Below are positions 34,476 to 41,398 of a stretch of 41,398 nucleotides of DNA, one piece after another. A model generated the notes under the pieces. It worked only from the letters and a program-made list of their open reading frames with translations, made no database searches and was not told the DNA's origin. Position 1 is the stretch's first letter. Each line of letters starts with the position of its first letter. The position numbers and the translations under genes were made by a program. The stretch lies in NCBI GenBank assembly GCA_011319805.1, contig SJRY01000247.1, positions 1-41,398 of the forward strand, written 5' to 3'. Origin of the DNA: Macrocybe gigantea (lineage: Eukaryota; Basidiomycota; Agaricomycetes; Agaricales; Callistosporiaceae).

Positions 34476-36551
34476 ATGTCTCCAGAAGCCGTGACCGTCA
34501 AGTCCTCAGAGGCCGAAGTCTGGTATTTGAAGCAAATCACGTTTAGGGGAAGGGACGTCCAGATTATTACTCAAAATTACAACGGGTGAGAGCTCTAGCC
34601 GTTGTCAAACCGGAAGGACTGACTGACATCGTGAATTTACCAGACCGTGTTCGTTTATTGCGATATGTGAGCCAGCGCTTGTCTGATGCGATCCGACGCG
34701 CTGATGTGTTGCGTTTTGCACTTTACTCAGGCAACATACTTATCCTCAGAGGAAACATCGAAATCCTCCCCCGACGCGCAAAACCGTGTCCTACGAATTC
34801 CTCTCACAATTGGTAGCCGAATACTTGCTCAAACGCGCTCAAGAGTCTTCAACGCCAGTAGACATTTCCGCAGCGCTGTCAATCATGCCGTATACCCAAA
34901 GTGCGCATTCCTTTCTTCCCATCGTTTTGGGGGGAGGAAAAGAACCTCAATTGTGAATAGCATCAGAAAGCATTGACGAGTTGACCTCTTGCTTTTTTTT
35001 CCCTCAATCCATCCTATGGATTGAGCAGGAGGAATGGACCTCAACCCCCAATTGTCGTCCCCGACGTCCTTCAAACCCACGATAACGGGCTCCGCAGACG
35101 CGTCCATCGCCGGTGGAGAGCTGCAGCTCTTCGCGCAAGCCGGTATTCATCTCGTCCACGGCTGGCTTGTTGATCCCGACTCGGCTGAGGCTCACGCGTT
35201 CGAAGAAGAAAAGACATGGGACTACGACAGCGCGGCGACTCTGATTGCCGAAGCGGACCATCTGGCTGGAGGCATGCTCGTGGAAGGCATCGAGGACGAA
35301 CGCAATCCGCAGGCGGAAAGCTCAAGCGCGAGTGGAAGCTCAAGCCAGGCCTTGCGGAGTCCCGGCGGTTGGTCAGCGGTGGAGAGGCGAAAGGTCAAGA
35401 ACGGTGAATCATCCGTTGCTTTTTCTTTTGGACGTGAATCGTTTTCTGACCGTGGCGAGCGCGTTTCACAGCCGTTGTAATTCGCCACTTCTTGTCCACC
35501 ACGCAATCTCAACTGACGTATCACGGGCTGTTCCATCTGGCCTCGACGCTTCCCGCAGGCTCGCTCGTCGCCCTATTTCGCAACTCCCACTTGTCCGTTC
35601 TATACAAGTCAGGCGAAGAACTCATCGAAGAACTCGCCGAAGGTAGACATGAACCTGGGCCCCAGACGTCCCGCGAGCCGACTCCAGAAATCGAACCGCG
35701 ATCAGAGGGAACTCTGGCTGAGTCTCAGTCACAATCGCAACCGCAACCTGAGTCCTCTAGGCCGCGATCAGAAGATAATGACACTTTGCCGGACGAACCG
35801 CCCGCGTACACTCGAACGTCGGCTCCTCAAGAACAGGAGCCTCAACCATTCGAGGGTTCCAGCCCGCACCTTCGACCGACGCGCAAACATCTTCCGTGGA
35901 AGTCCAGGTTCAAGCAGGCCCTTCAACAATATCTGCGCCAGCAGCACAGGCACCCGCCAAACGACCCACACGTCTCCGTCTCGCATAAGCAACGGTGACT
36001 CGGCGCTTTACGCGCTCGTGACGGACCAAGTCTTCCTCAACGAGCCGTCTGTCATCTGGGAGCGAATCGAGGACGTCGACGGATCCGGCGGGGTATTCGT
36101 CGACTCGTGGTTCGTCAAGTGAGTGAACGAAACGTCGTCATTAAAACCGAGCTTCACATCTCACATGACGTTGTCGCAATAGGTCCAGCCCAGCAGGCGG
36201 CGATTGGGCCGGGAGGACGGCAGAAGACGCCGCTAGAGAGATCGAACGCCGTGAAAGAGGCGAAGGAGTGGAGGTCGACGGCGCCTTCGTGTCCGAGTAC
36301 GTATCAATCAATCTCCATTGGATACCTTTCCCTCTTGACGTTCTTCCCTTTTCGCCTCTCACAGCCACGAACTCGCCCGACAGCTACAAGCAGAAGAAGA
36401 GCACTACGCGCGAATGCATGAACGCGAGCGGCTGGACAGGCAGCGACTAGAGCAAGAACGGATGGAGAAGGAGCAGCAACGAGTGCTAATGAGGAAGCGA
36501 GAGGAAGGCAAGAAGCTGAAGAACAAGGCAAAGGACTGTGTTATTATGTGA
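34476..36551 (+). CDS. MINDY-family deubiquitinase with C-terminal CaaX box
   Basis: Exons 34476-34585, 34644-34666, 34731-34900, 35029-35403, 35472-35855, 35908-36118, 36183-36296 and 36365-36551. The family reads throughout: VWYLKQITF, QNYNGPCSFIAICNILILRG, YEFLSQLVAEYLL, GMDLNPQ, LVHGWLVDP, DYDSAATLIAEADH, TYHGLFHLASTLPAG, FRNSHLSVLYK, LYALVTDQVFLNEPSVIWERI. The catalytic Cys is residue 39 (GPC), encoded by the 23-nt second exon; the His is about 266 (NSH). MINDY enzymes trim Lys48-linked polyubiquitin. A ubiquitin-binding helix (DHELARQLQAEEE), a charged coiled coil and a final CVIM, a farnesylation-type CaaX, end the protein, implying membrane attachment. One C appears missing in a C5 run near 34767-34771; adding it gives 524 aa. 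The 52-nt intron at 35856-35907 is the least certain. Confidence 0.92.
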
Positions 36552-36875
36552 ATGTAGCTTGCCAGTTTTCTTTTTTTTTCCTTTTTTTTTTTTGCTGTAG
36601 AACAGCTTTGATGGACTAGTGGTTGTGTATGTTATGACTAATGTATGTGTTTTCTTATAAAGCTGGTTTGACTCGAAGGGATAATTTACAGAAGCGATGG
36701 ATGATAACAGTGCACAGTTGAATTAGACCGACAAGACATGCAAGACAACACAGGGAGAGCGACAACAAAGCGGACGACAACAAAAATCACAGGAAACAAT
36801 GGACGAACGAACAACACTGTTACCGAGGACACGAAGACATTACCTGGTCAAGTTACCAGCTCTACTCCGAATGCC
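36552..36875. other. convergent spacer with T-rich tracts
   Basis: This 324-bp tail-to-tail spacer has two T runs between about 36570 and 36594 just after the MINDY stop. It should hold both 3' ends. Confidence 0.5.
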
Positions 36876-38748
36876 TTACTCGCCACACGTCTGATCCTCG
36901 GGATCATGCTCGAAAATCATATCCCTGACCAACATATCCATCTTCCGAGTTTCCAAGATCTTCTTCAGCCGCTCAACCATCTCTTCTTTGCCGCCAGTGG
37001 TCAAAATGGTAGGATTGCATTGGGCATGCGCAACAAGATTTCGCTGTAGTGCCGCTGGTGATAGCTCAGCGCAAACTTTGGGATCGGTTATTAATGGAGG
37101 CACGGGATTGACGAGATACTTGTGTGGCATTTCTGAGAGACGATTGAGAATGAAATATTGTTAGCGCATGCACGTAATGAAACGGGTACCGTCGACGTAG
37201 CATCCACATATGACGGGTATCTCAATGTCGATCACTTGCTCTTGCACGTAGATGGCTCTCGCTAATCGACGGAGTCCTGGCATGCCAATTCCAGTATCAA
37301 GAATTGACAGGAAAGACAATTTGGAGAGGAGGAGGAGAGCAGGCACGGCATCATCATCGATCTTTGGATTGGCAGCGAGGGATAGCTGAGTGAGCGTCCC
37401 TTTGAGCGGGACCAGAAGAAAAACACTGTATGGTACAAAAGATGAATGTTAGCGAATTGAAGGATTGAAAACTCACGCTTCGTTGGAAATGGAGGTACTG
37501 TCCAAAAGTAACGTTGAAAGCTTCGGAAGGCGAGTAATGTGGATCAGGTCAAAGTCACGGAGAATGGTGTCACAAAGAGTAAGTTCGGAGAGGCATGAGA
37601 AGCTCATCGGTTTGCTAAAAACTGAACCAGCGACGGGTTTATAAAAAAAGAATAAACCAAAATTAGGTACGGAATAATGTACCGGCCAGCATGTTTGCAT
37701 CTCTGAGGTTTAGTCCGTTCCTTTCTTGAAGCGATTCGGTAAGAACTACACGCCGGACCTCTAACATCCGAAGTATGCTGAGGATTCGCGCACTGAGGAG
37801 ACCTTTGCTGGAGTCGTATTTGGCGTCCTCGACGCGCAAGCTGGGAAAGTGCGACAGAAACAGATAAACTTACCGTGTTCCGCTAAGAAATCGACAATTC
37901 CTTGTTGCGAAAAATTTGACAAGGTTAGAAGGCGTTCCTTGAGCCTCGATCCAGGTATCATTCGGTCCAACTGCTCAACCAGTGTTCTTATATCATGTCT
38001 GCGATTGGAGACATTTCGTGGATCTGGTGGATTGTCATTTCAAGCATAATAATGGCGCATATAGTCGGCTTTTCAGCGATTTGATATAGGTACACCCACC
38101 TAGATGGACGCTATCGGAGTAGAGATCTGAAGCATCGGGGAGACCAGGCGTAGAATCTTGATCGGATCCAAGTAGGTACGGTTTAGAGGGCGTAGGGAGA
38201 AATTCCAACCGTGTCGGCTTGATCGTGACAACGAAGGACTCATCTTTCATCGTTAAAGGGGATTTTCCATACATCACTGGCTCGTCCATAATTCTGCTAG
38301 CCGGCATTCTGTGTTCTTGCCTCATGTTTTCGGATCCAGAGGACTTCTGGTGCAGCGACCTGTTTCGTACGTCGACCAAAGTGTCATTTGTCAGACCGTC
38401 GTTGCCACCTCCGTGCTTTTGTTCTCGCTCCCAACGAGGAACAAGGTATGGAAAAGTGCTCTGAGGGCTAGATTTCTTGCTTCGGATCGGGAAAACACGA
38501 CAGTGGTCATCGCCTCCGTCAGAGTCAGAGTAGTTCATGCCTTCGAGCAAAGCATTTTCCAGAGCACGAGAAAACGAGTACGGGCTGAAATCGTCGACCA
38601 GACCATTGCCTAGATGCCTTCGATGCTGCCTCTGCACAGCATTATTCCGCCGCACCCGTCGCATGTGCTCCATGTAGACAGTTGGAGGTATCTTTGGGCA
38701 ATACATTGGATTTTTCTTGTCAATTTTTGGCCTCGCATGCTGGGTCAT
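36876..38748 (-). CDS. LRR protein with SAP-like C-terminus
   Basis: Exons 38100-38748, 37874-38023, 37683-37840, 37477-37621, 37190-37425 and 36876-37132. The first 216 residues are basic and Ser-rich ([37 protein letters not shown]). Leucine-rich units follow: [94 protein letters not shown]. The end ([39 protein letters not shown]) has the helix-turn-helix look of a SAP DNA-binding motif. Function unknown; a nuclear role is plausible. The 33-nt intron at 37841-37873 does not restore the frame: the exons total 1595 nt, one short of a multiple of three, so a base is probably missing there. With it the protein is 531 aa. Confidence 0.7.
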
Positions 38749-38944
38749 CGCTAGCTCGGTCCAAGTTAGCGAGCGATCATGTGATGGAGACGCGTTTCAT
38801 TTCGCGTGACTGCGTTGCGTCATCGACGCCTCTCCACCTCGCACGAGCCAACTGACGCATTTGGAGGAGCGCCGGGTTGACGTCAGACCCGGTGCACGAT
38901 TTATATAGCCGGCGTCATCCTCGGAATGGCGTTTCAGGAAAACC
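38749..38944. promoter_or_regulatory. short divergent promoter with CRE palindrome and TATA box
   Basis: The 196 bp between two head-to-head ATGs contains the perfect CRE palindrome TGACGTCA at 38878-38885, related half-sites TGCGTCA (38816-38822) and TGACGCAT (38853-38860), and a TATA box TTTATATAG at 38900-38908, about 37 bp before the + strand ATG. CRE sites bind bZIP factors of the Atf1/CREB type, which respond to stress in fungi. The order CRE-TATA-ATG points toward the + strand gene. Confidence 0.55.
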
Positions 38945-39267
38945 ATGATGACCACGAAGCAAGACATCGTTGACAAGGAGGGACAGCCGATTCATGTAGG
39001 CGACATGGTCTCATGTAAAGCCAGAGGAGGAAACAGTTCGGAGTGGTAGAGGAGATCATCACAACCAGCGCGGAGGCAGAGGAAAGAGGTGCCAGAGATC
39101 CTCCGAAGGTTATTTTTGAAGATCAACACGGTCTGTCGCCAGCTTCACGTTCCGGCCTGAACTCGACAAAAAGGCTAATGTTAGCTCATGTAGGTCACAA
39201 AGTCAGCCACAAACCAGAAGCTTTGGTTCACGGTGACGAACCCAGAAAAACACCTGAACAGTTCTGA
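38945..39267 (+). CDS. Hva1-TUDOR domain protein (DUF2945)
   Basis: Exons 38945-39130 and 39194-39267. The text QDIVDKEGQPIHVGDMVSCKARGGK, VVEEIITTSAEAEERGA, PPKVIFEDQHGHKVSHKPEAL spans the whole small Hva1-TUDOR domain, a beta-barrel named after a hypervirulence-associated fungal protein; its ligand is not known to me. The frame breaks at GGAGGAAACAG (39028-39034), where four A instead of three would continue as GGKQFGVVEE. With one base added the protein is 86 aa. The 63-nt intron is a multiple of three without a stop, so a retained-intron form would also be in frame. The TATA box 37 bp upstream implies a very short leader. Confidence 0.85.
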
Positions 39268-39289
39268 TTTTCGTTGGCCCTCGTTGCGC

Positions 39290-39344
39290 CTCGGCAATTG
39301 TGGCTGACTTTCCATTTCTCAAAGAAAGTCAGTCTTTTGCCGAG
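39290..39344 (+). repeat. imperfect hairpin downstream of the Hva1-TUDOR stop
   Basis: CTCGGCAA (39290-39297) pairs with TTGCCGAG (39337-39344), and CTGACTTTC (39304-39312) pairs with GAAAGTCAG (39324-39332). A 6-nt/4-nt internal loop and an 11-nt apical loop complete it. It begins 22 nt after the stop codon, so it would lie in the 3' untranslated region. Confidence 0.6.
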
Positions 39345-41398
39345 CGTAACACGAAAAAAGATTCGTCTGCCAGGGCTGTCCTAATAAATTTTCAAGTCTT
39401 TTCCTTCCAAATGGGAGCAGTAGCAGCGAGATAATTGGAGTAGTGACGTTACCTGTTCGTCCCAGACTTGGAACGCAGACCAAACCGACGGATGACTTGC
39501 TACCAGCCTCACTGCCAAATACGAGAGATACAGAGACATCGTTTGAGAACGGTAGGATGTGGCCAAATGAGACGCATCCCACATCTCAGCTGCTCTTTTG
39601 GTGGACCAGCATGTTCTGCTCTCTTTGCTTCACTATTTTTCCCTTGACTACTCGTCCTACAATCGAACGAAAGGCAGCAGGATGCAACAATATGGCGAGT
39701 CGTTCACGCACCCACAAGCAAAATGGTTCGTTCTATGATTTCTGAAGACTGTATATTCTCATCAGAATAACGCTCATAGATCATCGTTTGCTCCAGTTCA
39801 ATGGGCGAGTTCCTTGCCAATGTTTCCAGCACCGCTCAGGAAGGGAGAGCCTCTCTACACCATGAGCCCTGAACTAGTTCATAAGTCGGTAGTCCAGTGA
39901 ATAAAAAGCAGAAGGCCGCTTAGAATAGATGACCCTGGCGCAATGCGTCACTCTCAGTCCCTTTCCGAACGCCGACGAACTGTGCCCTAGACACATGTGG
40001 ATGTCTTCGCAATGCACAATTCCTTGAGTGCCGCCATCGGAACGCCCATCATGCAATTGCTTCATGGACGTGTTTTTAATTGGACTCCATTTTCTTTTTC
40101 GAACTAGTATTACTCGATCTTTCCGTTCAGACCACACTCTGACAGGTTATTTCCGCCGTAGACGAGAAGGCGACACGATGCGCGTAGAAGCGGCCCAATT
40201 AAGATTTGCTGATACTCTAGCCTATTAAGAACTCATCGCAGGGCGTTATGTTGAACGCTACGGGCAGAAGTAAATGTCAAGGAAAGCGTATAGTATTTGC
40301 TTCAAGTATTATAATCTCTCCTTTGCTTGACGTACAGGACGTGTAGGACTACTAGTACACCACTGAAGAGGCTCGAAGCCGGTTCCGAGAGGAGATAAGC
40401 GTACGGGCACGTCACCAGCAAAAAAAAAAAGAAAAAAAAAAGATATGATCATCAGCAAGCGGCTGACAGCATGGCGCCAAGACTTAAGATCTGAAGAGAG
40501 TGCCGCCTGCAGCTCGGAGCGGCGTGGCGGCAAGCATGGACGTAGCTATCGGAACATTATCGGACACAAATGTTGCAGCCAGAGTGATTTATGTAAATGA
40601 GGCTGTCACTGAGATAAGGCGAGGGAGGAAAGATGTTAATGAAGACTTGAGGGCGCCCACATGCATGCAGCAGGTGGTCGAATTCCCTGGCTGACGAAGC
40701 TAAGGGGTCCCCGACGAAACAGGACCGCCCATCGCTTGAGAGCCATGCCATGGGAGCTCGCTCTAAACGTTTGTGATCATCCACATCTCCCTTTGCCCAT
40801 CATCGTCTAGGTAATGGGAGTGATCAGAAAACCCAATCATGCGCATATCCTGGATCCGGATGTCAAGCGGCCACGCAAGGCGGAAGCAAAAAAAGTAAAT
40901 CAAAATTCCAAGTCGTTTGTCACGCGAAGAAATTAGGGCGACAATCTCAATGGGCGTGAGGCATGTCGCAATTGCACTGGATCCGTATTCCTCGCACGCT
41001 CCAGTCAAGTCTTATCCAGCCAAACATGTGACACACAAGACGGCTACAGCCAAAGGGTCCATGGTTCGTGCTTGCAAAGGGAAGGACTGATACGTGACGA
41101 GGAAAAAAAAGGGTGCTGAGTGGAAACGCCAATGAGAAGCAAGGTGAGAACGTTCTCTTTCCTTTTCCGGCATCTTCACGGTAGCTGGCGTGGGCAGGCA
41201 CCCTCATCGCAGCCGTTAAAGGCATCCTCCAGTCTTCTGCCTAGTCTCTGTATAGCCTGTCCGGGATTCTATGACAGAGAAGATAAAAACAGAAAAAAAA
41301 TCAAGTACAGTGGTTACCGTGCCAGAGGATCGGATCCTGCCATCGATCCTGCGATGGCGGTGTCAAGGAGGTAGGATGGTGCCGATCAGTGGCATTTT
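39345..41398. other. about 2 kb without a recognisable gene
   Basis: Open frames up to 100 codons occur on both strands, but none shows conserved motifs or consistent splicing. No tRNA or rRNA pattern was found. It may be a true intergenic stretch or old mobile-element debris too decayed to name. Confidence 0.4.
40420..40441. repeat. A-rich tract
   Basis: Eleven A, one G, then ten A. It could be a simple-sequence tract or the poly(A) end of an old retro-inserted copy; no target-site duplication was identified. Confidence 0.6.

Noticed and set aside
37841..37873. 33-nt intron with good GTAAGT and CCCAG ends in the LRR/SAP-like gene as a complete explanation
   Set aside because: Removing it leaves the frame one base off, so it cannot alone join the two exons; a missing base or different splicing is needed.
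40420..40441. Poly(A)-like tract as evidence for a retrotransposon
   Set aside because: No coding remnant, target-site duplication or second copy was seen nearby.

Overview
The window reads as nuclear DNA of a mushroom-forming basidiomycete (Agaricomycetes). Genes are split by many short introns, mostly 45-65 nt with GT..AG ends and CTRAY-like branch points. Several families are typical of that group: a TKL-type kinase fused to armadillo repeats, F-box/LRR proteins, a DUF1996 secreted protein, and a PD-(D/E)XK-like family. No rRNA, tRNA, CRISPR array or intact transposon was seen. All gene models were spliced by hand from the sequence; family names are from recognition of motifs, not database searches.

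Layout. 0.8-2.7 kb (+): a protein with three SUMO-interacting-like motifs and a split RING-like zinc finger. 3.3-6.1 kb (-): a secreted DUF1996 protein in 14 exons, one of which appears to be only 2 nt long. 7.5-9.2 kb (+): the mitochondrial ribosome-rescue hydrolase ICT1 and a disrupted, probably mitochondrial gene. 9.3-10.2 kb (+): a PD-(D/E)XK-like protein. 10.9-14.7 kb (-): a 19-exon kinase-armadillo fusion in which successive armadillo repeats each occupy one phase-1 exon. 16.0-19.4 kb (+): a four-BRCT Dpb11/Rad4/TopBP1 homologue. 19.5-21.4 kb (-): a conserved multi-pass membrane protein, convergent with the BRCT gene and only 87 bp away.

22-31 kb is a birth-and-death cluster of F-box/LRR genes: one F-box gene with a single frameshift, one intact F-box gene, one intact LRR gene, one clear F-box pseudogene, and decayed fragments of both an LRR and an F-box copy. 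31.8-39.3 kb returns to single-copy genes: an unknown acidic/Ser-rich protein, the mitochondrial ribosomal protein uL30m, a MINDY-type deubiquitinase with a C-terminal CaaX box, an LRR protein with a SAP-like tail, and an Hva1-TUDOR protein sharing a short divergent promoter that contains a CRE palindrome. From 39.3 kb to the end no gene is recognised.

Recurring oddity: several otherwise conserved genes are each out of frame by exactly one base, often at a short homopolymer, and adding one base makes the spliced length a multiple of three in every case tested. This looks like residual assembly error rather than biology, except in the F-box pseudogene, which also has an in-frame stop and a truncated end. 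The genes do not form an obvious pathway. Ubiquitin/SUMO handling is over-represented (RING-like/SIM protein, F-box proteins, MINDY), as are mitochondrial translation factors (ICT1, uL30m, probably the gene at 8.4 kb).
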